A stretch of 64,000 bases of DNA from Coleophoma eucalyptorum. Its lineage: Eukaryota; Ascomycota; Leotiomycetes; Helotiales; Dermateaceae. Location of the stretch: assembly GCA_026120035.1 (NCBI GenBank), contig JALRME010000001.1, positions 2,679,909 to 2,743,908 of the forward strand. Direction: 5' to 3'. Below are positions 37,287 through 47,885 of this stretch, in pieces (position 1 is the first letter of the stretch; each line of letters begins with the position of its first letter). The notes under the pieces are model-generated. The model had not been told where the DNA came from. It saw only the letters and a list, made by a program, of their open reading frames with translations, and ran no database searches. The position numbers were made by a program, and so were the translations under genes.

Positions 37287-39248
37287 ATGAACGGCGACAG
37301 TTACTCATCTCGAGGCATGGCCCCCTCAACAAAATTCAAGCAAGAAGATCGAGCTGGTACTAACAATACAGGGTCCACAGATGGAGGTCGACACGGTTCA
37401 TCCAGAGACTATCCTGTAAGTAAGATGACTCAATGCGATGCGCTCTACTAATATTCACAGTCACGGGATGATCGACGAGGCGATCGAGATCGAGGCGGCG
37501 ATAGACGGCGTTCACGTTCCCCTGGACACCGAGGATCTCGACCATCTCGCCGCGATGGCGAGGTAGATTCTTACTCTACGAGTCGCGATTACAGAGAGCG
37601 CGAGCGTGAGGATAGATACTCGGGAAGAGATCGCAGAGGAGGCGGAGACAGAGAATGGGATAGGGATCGTGGATCTGCAAGACGTGATGCTAGAAGGGAC
37701 GACGATGATAGACCCCCTAGGAGAGATCGAGACCTGTTTGACGATCGTAGAGGAGGTGGAGGACGCCGAGGAGATAGAGGCGATCGTGATGGTGGTTTTG
37801 GAGGAAATGGACGAGACCGAAAGAAGAGCGCATCGCCTCCACCGAAGAAAAAGGAGCCAACTCCAGACCTGACTGATGTTGTTTCGGTGCTCGAACGCAA
37901 ACGCCGACTTACTCAGTGGGATATCAAGCCCCCAGGTTATGAGAATGTTACAGCCGAACAAGCCAAACTTTCTGGCATGTTCCCACTTCCCGGAGCTCCA
38001 CGACAGCAGCCTATGGATCCATCCAAGCTACAAGCATTCATGGCACAACCAAGTGGTTCTGTGACGAATGCAGCTCTCAAGCCATCTAACTCACGACAGG
38101 CTAAACGATTGCTTGTCCACAATCTCCCACCGACCGTTACTGAGGAGGCAATCGTTAGTTTCTTTAACCTACAGCTTAACGGTTTGAATGTCATCGAGGG
38201 TTCTGACCCGTGTATCTCGGCCCAAATCTCGAAAGACAGATCCTTTGCGCTTCTGGAGTTTAAGAATCCTTCAGATGCTACTGTTGTACTTGCCATGGAT
38301 GGCATCACGATGGAAGAGCACCATGCAGCCAACAATGGCGCGTCTAATGGATCCACTGCCGGTCTGTCAATTCGTCGACCAAAGGACTACATTGTACCAG
38401 CAGTGACTGACGAAACTCCATATGAACCTGGCACCGTCTCCAGCGTAGTAGTTGATACACAGAACAAGATTAGCGTGTCCAACGTCCCACTCTATTTGAC
38501 AGAGGAGCAGGTTACCGAGCTTCTGGTCTCTTTTGGAGAATTGAAAGCTTTCGTTTTGGTCAAAGATAATGGTACTGATGAGTCAAGAGTAAGAATTGCC
38601 TGGTTTTACTTATGGGTCTATGATGATACTAATTCTTGCGCAGGGCATTGCATTCTGCGAGTACGTTGACCCGGCTGCCACTGACATTGCAGTCGAGGGA
38701 TTAAACGGAATGGAGCTTGGAGACAAACACCTCAAGGTCCAACGAGCCAGTATTGGTAACACTCAAGCATCAGGCTTGGAGATGAGTGTGAACGCAATGT
38801 CAATGCTCGCTGGAACAACATCACAAGGTCTTGAAGATGGTCGCGTTTTGCAATTACTTAATATGGTGACGGCAGAGGAACTAATTGATAACGATGATTA
38901 CGAAGGTATGCCGTTTATTTTTACCTTGGTATGAAGAATTAATTGCTAACCAATTTTATAGAAATTTGCGAAGATGTTAAGGAAGAATGCGAGAAGTACG
39001 GCAAGGTTTTGGACATGAAGGTCCCAAGACCTAGCGGTGGAAGCAGACAATCCAACGGTGTTGGTAAAATTTTCGTCAAGTTTGATACTCCAGAATCTGC
39101 TGGCAAAGCCCTTCGCACGCTTGCAGGGCGTAAATTCGCAGATCGCACTGTCGTTGTTACTTACTTTTCAGAGGTATGTTCCTATAGGCCAACACTTTTG
39201 GCCACGCGCTAACTTGTACAGGAAAATTTTGAGGTCTCTGCTTGGTAA
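37287..39248 (+). CDS. U2AF2: U2AF large subunit (U2AF65)
   Basis: Binds the polypyrimidine tract and recruits U2 snRNP to the branch site; partners are U2AF35 and SF1. Five exons: 37287-37415, 37461-38588, 38644-38905, 38962-39173 and 39222-39248; 585 aa; introns 45-56 nt. Residues 1-180 are rich in R, D, G and S (RS/RD-type). The U2AF35-binding motif is LERKRRLTQWD with W at about 195. RRM1 spans about 259-350 (RLLVHNLPP), RRM2 about 379-455 (ISVSNVPLYL, GIAFCEYVDP), and the C-terminal UHM about 484-585 (ICEDVKEECEKYGKVLDMKVPR, GKIFVKFDTPESAGKAL). The last coding exon is only 27 nt and supplies the conserved end ENFEVSAW. The gene symbol is the human name; U2AF65 is the usual protein name in fungi. 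Confidence 0.96.
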
Positions 39249-39793
39249 AGTACGTTTTGAGACTTGATACTCTGATGCGAAATCCCCTACGAGCAGCAGC
39301 TTTATGAACCAGCCCATTCCATAGATGACTAATGCTCGCTCAACATGCTCGCAGGATCTCACTGTAGTTTTAGTATTCTGGCGGAAATGTCACGGTACAT
39401 AGGCGTCCATTGAAAAGCAATTACTTATCTTCAGCGAACCAGAAATTTCTTACTAACGCAATTTGCATACCTTCAAATCTCTTCGGGGGTGAAAGGTTTC
39501 ACTGAGCGCAACGGCGCCTGGCTATGTATCAAAGCAACCTCTTTTGCTGCAATAGTAATGATGACTTCACACATTGAGCACAGTCCGATAAGCATCGGAT
39601 CATCGCAAACAAGTCCCTAAGATATCCTCTGTATTGTTGTCAAGTTTGGCAGCTTCCTAAGACGCATAAAGTGAAAAAAACCATTACCAGACGAGGCATC
39701 CCGAACCCTGTCTCACTTGCTGTGCTTTTGAAGTACTTCCATGAATTTTGGTTCTATGTAAAAACGCCTCAAGTAATGCATGAAGACAATTAT
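39249..39793. other. Convergent spacer U2AF65 / ARPC2
   Basis: 545 bp between two converging stop codons. It should contain both 3' UTRs and polyadenylation sites. No gene or RNA is seen. Confidence 0.6.
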
Positions 39794-41017
39794 TCAGTTG
39801 CCCTGGATCTTGAAAGTGCGTCCGCTTGCGGTTTTCTTCTCCTTCTTCTCGTTCTCAGGCTGTGCCTTTTGAACCACTGAACTAGCATTAGTCTTATAGC
39901 TGGCAGTTATTAAGCACGTTAACTCACCTTGCTGCAAGCCGGTTGATCGCAGTCGCATTGAAGAGTGCATGTAGGCCTGTTCTGTGTTAGAATTAGAAAC
40001 AAGATCTGGGAATCTCTTAATACCTTGGACGCTTTGATGTGGTAGTGCAAGAATGTGCGGAATGTTTGCAGATGCGAAATAATGTCTTCTCGGCGTTGGT
40101 TTGTCAAGTGACGTGGGAATAGAACTGCAAGGACGGATTAGCAAGAGGTGCCATGTTGATCAATCATTGAATCCAATGTACCAAATGTGATATAGCTGAG
40201 TCTTCCATCTCCTGAGTCTTTAACACCTGGGACACCTTGGAGTTCAAGAGGCGGGTCGGTCCGGAAGAGGACTTGAGGAGCATTCTGGATTGCTCGCCTT
40301 CGTGAATCAACAAATTCTTGAATAAAAACCTTGCCAAAGATCCGATCTGTCTCTTCGCGAAAGATCATACTGAAAATAGCAGTGACTCTGTCGTGGCTTG
40401 CCTTGATGTAGATGGCTTCCTCATCTCGGTAATGAATAGTCATGACATCTCCTCCCTCCTTTATACCTTGAGGCGCCTCTTCTGAAGTAAATTTTGATGC
40501 TTCCTCTGACATCCTATGATATTCATCGAATGCTTGCTCGAATGGTGCGGCCATTGCGTTGCGCTTCAATAAGGAAATTCGCATGATTAGGGCATCTCTC
40601 GCATCTGTATGCAGTTCTCAGCTTAGATCTTTGGAAATCCCCATGTGTGTAGTACCTTTGTCTTCTGGGAGATTCTCCAAATCAACTTGGACAGAGAAGT
40701 TGTATCCGGCTTCGGTGGGAATCACATAGGAACCGTATTCCCGCTCAAGCACCTGTTGTGCGCCATACTTCACCAACTCATCAAAGCATTTGACGGAGAT
40801 CGAAACAACTATCTTGGTCTTTGCTTCTGGTGTCGAGATATGGAACGCGACATCGTCGAAGTCGGAGACGGTCTGGTCAATATTGACTGGAGGGGCTCTG
40901 CGGGAAGAGCAGCAAGGTTAGCAGATGTAGAAAGCTTGCAGCTATTATTTCATACCCAGAGAATCGCTCTGTGAGCACAGATTGAATCAGCACATTCTGG
41001 TAGTCGAGTAGAAGCAT
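39794..41017 (-). CDS. ARC35: Arp2/3 complex 34-kDa subunit (ARPC2/Arc35)
   Basis: Structural core of the Arp2/3 complex that nucleates branched actin, needed for endocytic patches and cortical actin. Six exons: 41017-40956, 40897-40656, 40604-40182, 40124-40024, 39976-39928 and 39876-39794; 319 aa, the usual size. The start MLLLDYQNVLIQSVLTERFSG, the middle YGSYVIPTEAGYNFSVQVDLENLP and the segment LLKRNAMAAPFEQAFDEY are family hallmarks. Exons 4-6 give FPRHLTNQRREDIISHLQTF, AYMHSSMRLR and the C-terminal KKTASGRTFKIQG. For exon 6 the acceptor TTCAG five bases after a TAG was chosen because only it keeps the conserved C-terminus in frame. The gene is divergent from UTP12. Confidence 0.96.
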
Positions 41018-41275
41018 TGTATTTCCAGTCCCAGCGTTGTGGACTGAGCAATTCAGATGTAAACAGCTAATAGAGGTGACCAGCGTCAAGGCTACAAGAG
41101 GTGCAGCTACGCACACGAGACGTCGTGGGCGGGGCGGAGTGGGCGCCAAGACGGACCACGATCTGCAGGACGTGTTTATCGCAGCACTAACAAAATCCCG
41201 TCGATATTTTATTTTCTGGTCCAGAAAAATTCCCCTCCAGCTTCGCAAAATCCGGATTGGCGCAGATATGAAAAG
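41018..41275. promoter_or_regulatory. Short divergent promoter ARPC2/UTP12
   Basis: Only 258 bp separate the two start codons. A GC-rich patch at about 41125-41150 (GGGCGGGGCGGAG) resembles a GC box. Sharing of elements is inferred from the short distance. Confidence 0.6.
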
Positions 41276-44242
41276 ATGGTGAAGTCATACTTGTAAGCTA
41301 TCATACTTGTATTTTGAGCTGGGCAGTGACTGACTTAATGCTCTAGGAAATATGAGCACTCGAAAACTTTCGGACTTGTCAACTCCAGCTCAGCAAATGT
41401 TGTTTGGGCCGCGGATGGCACAAGCTCCTCGAGCAAAAGCACTGGCTCAGGACGAGCAATAACCGCTGCAAATGAGGAGGTCTTATGTTGGGACATCAGG
41501 AAAGGTGAATTGATAAGTCGATGGAGGGACGAGACTTGCAAATCGCAGGTTACTGCGATAGCACAGAGCAAAACAGACCCAGATATTTATGCCGTTGGCT
41601 ATGAAAATGGAAGCATACGACTTTGGGATTCCCAAATCGCGACTGTTATTGTCAGCTTTAATGGTCACCGATCGGCCATCACTACACTCTCTTTTGACAA
41701 ATCTGGTGTTCGACTCGCAAGTGGTTCCAAGGATACGGATATCATCATATGGGATCTAGTGGCTGAGGTTGGCTTGTTCAAGCTACGGGGGCACAAGGAC
41801 CAGATTACTGGCCTTAAATTTATACAACCAGATACAGATGATGCAAAGGAGGATGGCGAAGAGGATACGGTCGTCAAGTATGACGACTCGACCATGTTCG
41901 AAGGATACCTCCTTACGACTGGAAAGGATTCCCTCATTAAGCTCTGGGATGTCACATCGCAGCACTGCATTGAGACTCATGTTGCGCAAACGAGTGGAGA
42001 ATGTTGGGCTCTAGGCGTTTCGCACGATGGTAGTGGATGCATAACAGCAGGTAACGATGGCGAGTTGAAAGTCTGGTCAATAGACACTTCTGGTTTATAT
42101 AAGCTTTCGCAGAAGGTCAGCAACATCGGCGAGCACCACTTTCTACACAGTCGTGGAGTCCTTCACCGTCAAAGTAAAGACAAAGCTCTCGGTATCACTT
42201 TCCACCCGCGACATGATTATTTCGCCGTCCATGGCTCCGAAAAGGCAGTGGAGATGTGGAGAGTTCGCTCTGCGGACGAGGTCAGGAAAAGTCTTGCTCG
42301 AAAGCGAAAAAGAAGACGCGAGAAGCTTGGAGCCTCAGGTGAAAAGATGGAGGCCGAGGGGCTTGCAGACTTAGACGAGAAGGCTGAGGATATCTCAAGT
42401 GCTGAAATCTCCGACTTTTTCGTTCCATATGTCATTGTCAGGACTGGCGGGAAAGTTAGGTCAGTTGACTGGATTCGCAATAGAGGCTCGAAGGCCCTCC
42501 AAATACTTGTCGCAACTACCAACAATCAGGTCGAAGTTTTCAGTATTCCAACCAAAGAAAAGTCCAAGAAATCAAAGTCAGAAGACCTCCCAGATTATTC
42601 AAGGACTCTATCGGTGGAACTTCCTGGACATAGGGCGGATATTAGATCATTGGCGCTGAGTTCTGACGATAGAATGCTTGCCTCTGCATCCAATGGCGGG
42701 CTGAAGATCTGGAACATACGCACTAGGAGTTGCATTCGGACCTTCGAATGTGGCTATGCTTTATGCTGTTCATTCCTACCTGGAGACAAGATTGTGGTGG
42801 TAGGGACCAAATCCGGTGAATTAGAACTCTTTGATGTCGCCTCAGCCGCTCTACTGGATACAGTCAAGGCGCACGAAGGTGCTATATGGACTCTACAGGT
42901 GCATCCAGATGGAAGATCTCTGGTCTCAGGAAGTGCAGATAAGTCAGCGAAGTTCTGGAACTTTGAGGTTGTACAAGAAGAAATTCCTGGTACCAAACGG
43001 ACAACGCCTCGATTGAAGCTGGTTCACACAAGAACCCTCAAGGTAGCAGACGACATATTGAGCATCCGATTCTCACCCGACTCTCGACTTCTAGCTGTTG
43101 CCTTACTGGATAATACTGTCAAAGTGTTCTTTGTCGACTCATTGAAATTGTTCTTGAACCTCTATGGGCATAAACTACCCGTTCTAAATATGGATATCTC
43201 ATTCGACAGCAAACTCATTGTGACATGCTCAGCGGATAAGAACGTACGACTTTGGGGGCTTGATTTTGGTGATTGTCACAAGGCCTTCTTTGCACACCAG
43301 GATAGTATCTTGCAAGTTGCTTTCGTTCCTCACAATCAGGATGGGAATGGACACCATTTTTTCAGCAGTAGTAAGGACCGCATGATTAAATACTGGGACG
43401 GCGACAAGTTTGAACAGATTCAGAGATTGGATGGGCATCATGGAGAAATTTGGGCACTAGCAGTCAGTCGAACTGGGAACTTCCTGGTGAGTGCCAGCCA
43501 TGACAAAAGCATTCGTGTCTGGGAACAGACAGACGAACAAATCTTCTTGGAGGAAGAAAAGGAGAAGGAGTTAGAGGAACTATACGAGAGTACTTTGACT
43601 ACATCTCTCGAACAAGATCAAGATCAGGACGGCGAGAATGGGGAGGTCGGAACTGCTGGAAAGCAGACAGTCGAGACTCTCATGGCAGGAGAGAAGATTG
43701 CAGAAGCGCTTGAGCTCGGCATGGCTGATTTAGAGCTCATCAGGGAATGGGAGCAAGCCAAGATTGAGCAGCCAAATACCGCACCACCTGCACGGAACCC
43801 ACTGTTCATGGCCCTGGGTGGCATCAGCGCAGAGACGCACGTTTTGACGGTACTGCAAAGGATCAAGGCGGCCGCTCTCCAGGATGCTTTGTTAGTCCTC
43901 CCATTTGCAACTTTGCCTATGCTCTTCACCTTCCTGGACATCTTTGCCTCGAGATCCATGAATATTCCACTGACATGTCGAATCCTATTCTTCATGCTCA
44001 AGACGCACCATCGACAAATTGTTGCCAGTAAAACCATGAAACTCATGCTTGATGGAATCAGGGGACATCTACGACAAGCATTGAAGAAGCAAAAAGACGA
44101 GATGGGTTACAATTTGGCTGCACTCCGCGTTGTGGGAAATCAGGTCAAGGAAAAAGGCGTAAAAGACTATGTGGACGAGGATACTTGGGAAAAGGATGAC
44201 AATAAAAGTCAGAAAAAGCGAGGATTTGTACAAGTATCATAG
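41276..44242 (+). CDS. UTP12: U3 snoRNP / SSU processome protein Utp12 (Dip2, WDR3)
   Basis: WD40 component of the UTP-B subcomplex, needed for 18S rRNA maturation in the nucleolus. Exon 1 is just 17 coding nt (41276-41292), intron 41293-41346 (GTAAGC...CTAG), exon 2 41347-44242; 970 aa. The splice restores the family's start MVKSYLKYEHSKTFGLV. About a dozen WD40 repeats form two propellers, for example GHRSAITTLSFDKSGVRLASG, SGSADKSAKFWNF and SASHDKSIRVWEQ. A basic insert with KRKRRREK lies near residue 325. From about 840 the Utp12 domain (RIKAAALQDALLVLPFATLPMLFTFL) and C-terminal helices follow. The next ATG in exon 2 lies well inside the first propeller, so omitting exon 1 would truncate it. 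Confidence 0.96.
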
Positions 44243-44601
44243 ATGACTGTAGATACCATAATGATCAGACCAATTTCAAAAAGCGCCTTCGGCTTTTGAA
44301 GCCCACGCAGCATCAAATAGTGCATTCTATCTCGAGAAAGCAAACAAGCAAGATCCACAACACAAAGTCGAGCCGACGGCACGCCCCCAAGCCCCGTAAA
44401 TATGGGGTAAAATGTAGGTACTGATCGGCATCGGTTGGCATCTGGTTTGGCGGGGTTCCGTCAAACGAGAGCCTCGGCTTCGGCTTGGTGCGCAATCAAC
44501 GACTGACTTCTGAATAAAACCGGGCTGCCTGTCGACGTGAGCTCGAGCATGTGCGTCCCTTCACTCCAGACCCATCCTCTCAATTCAACCGTTACTACAA
44601 C
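44243..44601. other. Spacer UTP12 / phosphotransferase
   Basis: 359 bp between genes on the same strand: UTP12 3' UTR and promoter of the next gene. Nothing else is seen. Confidence 0.5.
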
Positions 44602-45869
44602 ATGGCTGGCATTGTGAGGCAGCCCATCGATATCAAGTCGCTAGAACAGTACATCTCGCAAAATGTGCCCGAGATCAAGGTCCCCATAGACCTGAAGCAG
44701 GTATAGGACCTCGGATTTGAGCCCTCTCTTGTATATTCTGCCCTAACGTTTGTCTTTTCAGTTCGGATTTGGCCAGTCCAATCCCACCTACCAGATCACC
44801 GGCGCCAATGGACAGAAGTTCGTTATGCGCAAGAAGCCTCCGGGAAAGCTGGTGTCCAAAACAGCGCACCAAGTTGAGCGAGAATATCGGATCATACATG
44901 CGCTAGGCCCTACGGATGTGCCAGTGCCAAAGGCATATTGCCTCTGCGAAGATGTTAGCGTAATAGGCACGGCGTTCTATATAATGGAGTTTTTGGATGG
45001 CCGAATTATCGAGGATGCCTCAATGCCAGACGTCACACCAGAAGAACGGACAGAGATGTGAGAATACTTAATCCTACATATGCACTCCTTTCTTTGCTGA
45101 CATTTGACAAGGTGGCATGATGCCATACGAACACTAGCAAAGCTGCATCGGATCGTGCCTAAGGATGTGGGTTTAGAAAGCTATGGTCGCCCATCAGACT
45201 TCTACAATCGGCAGATCAAAACATTCTCCACTATCACCAAGGCTCAGGCGGAGACAGTAGACATTGATACTAAAGAGCCCGTGGGAGAGATACCGCACAT
45301 CAATGAAATTTTAAGCTACTTCAGGGATCCCAAGTTTCAGCCAAAAGATAGAGGAAACCCGATCCATGGTGACTACAAGATCGATAATTTGGTTTTTCAT
45401 AAGACGGAACCTAGAGTTATTGGAATATTGGAGTGAGTATCTCTTTTTTTGTGTTGCCCTGGAATGTCACTAATACAGTCCTAGCTGGGAAATGTCCACC
45501 ATTGGTCACCCAATCTCTGATCTCATCAACCTCATCACGCCCTACCTCCTAGTAAGTCAGTCACATGTACGGAAATTCAATGAGTTTGCCGAAGGCGCAA
45601 CACCTGGACTACCATCTCAAGGCGTGCTCATAAAATGGTATGCAGAGGTAGCAGGCTGGGATCCTACCCCGGATCTAACCTGGGGCATTGCATTCGGATT
45701 CTTCAGAGCCACTTGTATATACCAGGGGATTGCAGCACGGTATGCGGTGAGGCAGGCTAGTAGTGCTAAGGCGAAGGATAACGCCGCTATGAGGCATCCG
45801 ATGGGAAATTTAGCATGGGATGTGGTCCGGCAGGCTAGAGAGGAGAGCAAGACAAAGGCGAAGCTATAG
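44602..45869 (+). CDS. APH-fold phosphotransferase, ACAD10/11 N-domain type
   Basis: Kinase-like phosphotransferase of the aminoglycoside phosphotransferase (APH/choline kinase) superfamily. It most resembles the kinase domain fused to acyl-CoA dehydrogenase in ACAD10/ACAD11, here standing alone. Four exons: 44602-44700, 44762-45057, 45112-45432 and 45485-45869; 366 aa. Visible motifs are the nucleotide-loop region [11 protein letters not shown], the VMRKKPPG lysine strand, VEREYRII, the catalytic loop HGDYKIDN (H217, D219) and the metal-binding DWE at 239-241, whose D codon is split by intron 3. The N-terminus begins with the typical [13 protein letters not shown]. No dehydrogenase domain follows, since the frame ends 28 codons after [12 protein letters not shown]. 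The substrate is unknown; antibiotic resistance should not be inferred. Confidence 0.9.
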
Positions 45870-46896
45870 GCCAATTTATATTCGTAGTTTTGTATTGAAT
45901 CTGAATAGTAATGCCTGTGTTACCAATACATGTTCCTCTTATTCTTTGGCCTTGATGTGTTCTGGTGTGCAATTGAGTATACGCACTTCGGTGTTGTTCT
46001 TTTGGTTTGAAGGTATCTTAAATTGTGTGTAACACTAAAGCATGTCTTATTCTTTAACAAGTCTGACCTAAAAGTCCAAGACATATATGCTAAAATAAGC
46101 CAAATATGCTACAAACAGAAAGGGCGTGCTACGGGTGAGGTGGTTCAGGTCAAGATTCTGTTTAAGAGATGGAAAATGGATGAATCAACTGGCCACCAAA
46201 GGATGTAAGCAGAAACGATAAAACCAACAACTGCTGAACCTTTTTGCACTTTTCTTTTTGCGTTTTAAAACCGATTTTCTTTTTTTATTCTTATTCCGCA
46301 TTTGCAAACCAATATTGAAAAATTCACCGTGATAGCTAGCTAGCTCCTAGAAACCATTAGCTTCCTTTCTTTCTTTTTTTGCAAATCGTTATCATCCTCT
46401 GGCATGAAGTATGTAGATCCAGCATACTACCCGGTTTATCAAGAAAAAGAAAAAGAGCAAGAACCCCCTTGCGCGACTCTGTTGTCTTTACCACCTTAGG
46501 TTTCTCATATGCAAAAGCAATTACACCTGCGCCCAAAAGCCAACGTCATCTTATTGCCAAGACCAATATTAGCCTTATCGCCTTATCTGCATCCAGGACA
46601 GAGCTTGCTTGTTTATATATCAAAGTCAAAAGGCAGAATGTTCTCTCGTCTTCAAAGCCTATGCTCGCTTAACTTTTCCAAGTACAACAACATCTGTACA
46701 GTTCTAACACCATACATCTACCAAGGTCTTTCCGTACCACAAAACAAAAAAGCCATCAACCGCATCCTATCTCATCGACTTCCCATTGAACCCCATCGTG
46801 CTCATACGCAGAAGCTACGGCAATCTTGCGTCACCGGACCTTGCAGTTCCCTCCCACTCCCAAAAAGTCCCATATCTAGTCTCTAGTTCTCTAAAA
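45870..46896. other. Intergenic, 1.0 kb
   Basis: AT-rich DNA between the phosphotransferase and a small membrane ORF. Only short frames without domains are present; a GCTAGCTAGCT motif occurs near 46336. Confidence 0.55.
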
Positions 46897-47097
46897 ATGC
46901 ACGCAGGGTACAAAGTGGTAGCCCTTATTGCTGGTGCATTGATTGCCATTATCTTATTCGCGATAATCTTTGCCATTTTTGAGAAACACCTCAGACCATG
47001 GCTCTTGCCCGGCGTACCACCACTTGTTCCAGCTGCTCCAGAATATCGTCGTCCAAGGCACGAGAGAGTTGATATCGAGCTCTTGGTTGCGTTTTAA
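46897..47097 (+). CDS. Small one-helix membrane protein (66 aa), unknown
   Basis: Not recognised. An ATG after AAAA opens a 66-codon frame with a strong hydrophobic helix at about residues 7-28 (VVALIAGALIAIILFAIIFAIF), followed by KHLRPWLLPGVPPLVPAAP and a charged tail (EYRRPRHERVDIELL). The short N-terminus before the helix and the basic residues after it suggest an outside/lumenal N-terminus, or a signal anchor. A clean helix and a proline-rich, charged tail are unusual for chance frames, but no homologue is known to me and no introns are needed. It is followed 545 bp later by a second small one-helix ORF on the same strand. Confidence 0.42.
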   Translation: MHAGYKVVALIAGALIAIILFAIIFAIFEKHLRPWLLPGVPPLVPAAPEYRRPRHERVDIELLVAF

Positions 47098-47642
47098 TAT
47101 ATGGATAGTGGTGAAGACAAAACGTTGGCATTGGAGGATTCATTGTAGAGATGTGTGAAAGGGTAAGGCGTTAGAGGCGAATGGTTTGTGAATGAGCTCG
47201 CAGCTCTGTTTCTTGTATCTGGGCCCCGCACACTGCGAGAATCATGGTCTTCGTGCGTCCGGTGTAATCAAAAAACTGCGAAATATGCTCTTCTCTCCGT
47301 AAGAACCCGCCGTCATTTTCGCGTCAGACTTGAACTACAACTTTACCAATCAGGGAAATACTTCGATCTACGAAACTACAAACATAGGAATCCCGATCTA
47401 CGAAAGAACGTATTCCCAAATATCTCACCGTCAACAACAATACCTCCACTGTCTCTCACTGTTCCCATCTACTTCTCCAACCCATCAACACACTAGCAAG
47501 ACCTTCTCCAGACAACTCATCTCACACAGCCAACACGCACTTCTCAACATATCACCACCTCTCAAACCAACCCAACCGATCCACATCAAATCGAACAATC
47601 CACCACATAGAAAAGGGGACTACAAAAAGCGAAGTAGAAACA
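47098..47642. other. Spacer between two small membrane ORFs
   Basis: 545 bp, C- and A-rich towards the right (many CACA/CAAC words), like a fungal 5' UTR or promoter. A 181-codon frame crossing it lacks any domain and is low-complexity. Confidence 0.45.
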
Positions 47643-47885
47643 ATGGAGATCTTCCCCATATACCCGGGAACCAATGCAACCGACATGATACCTTATACAG
47701 ATGCCAGTGTAGTCCGGATCAACATCATATGGTATCTAGGCGTCGGTATAACGATAGGATTTGGTATGTTCTTTGTGACATTCCATCTCTGGGTTCAATT
47801 CTTGACCTGGCGTTATATGAGAGGACCGAGGACGAGGGTGCCGGCGTGGCCGATTGGGGCACGGGGGCCATTTGATGCGTGTTAG
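47643..47885 (+). CDS. Small one-helix membrane protein (80 aa), unknown
   Basis: Not recognised. The ATG lies in AACAATGG, a good fungal context with A at -3. The 80-aa product has a polar N-terminus with an N-x-T glycosylation site (NATD), a long hydrophobic stretch at about residues 26-55 (IIWYLGVGITIGFGMFFVTFHLWVQFLTW) and a basic proline-containing tail (RYMRGPRTRVPAWPIGARGP). The long CA-rich, ATG-poor leader upstream supports translation from this start. Layout (short N-terminus, helix, basic P/R tail) resembles the 66-aa ORF just upstream, but sequence similarity is not evident. It may be a fungal orphan. Confidence 0.45.
   Translation: MEIFPIYPGTNATDMIPYTDASVVRINIIWYLGVGITIGFGMFFVTFHLWVQFLTWRYMRGPRTRVPAWPIGARGPFDAC

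Noticed and set aside
37606..37961. Long frames opposite and out of frame with the U2AF65 RS/RD-rich region
   Set aside because: These arise from the skewed codon content of the arginine/aspartate repeats in the true gene.
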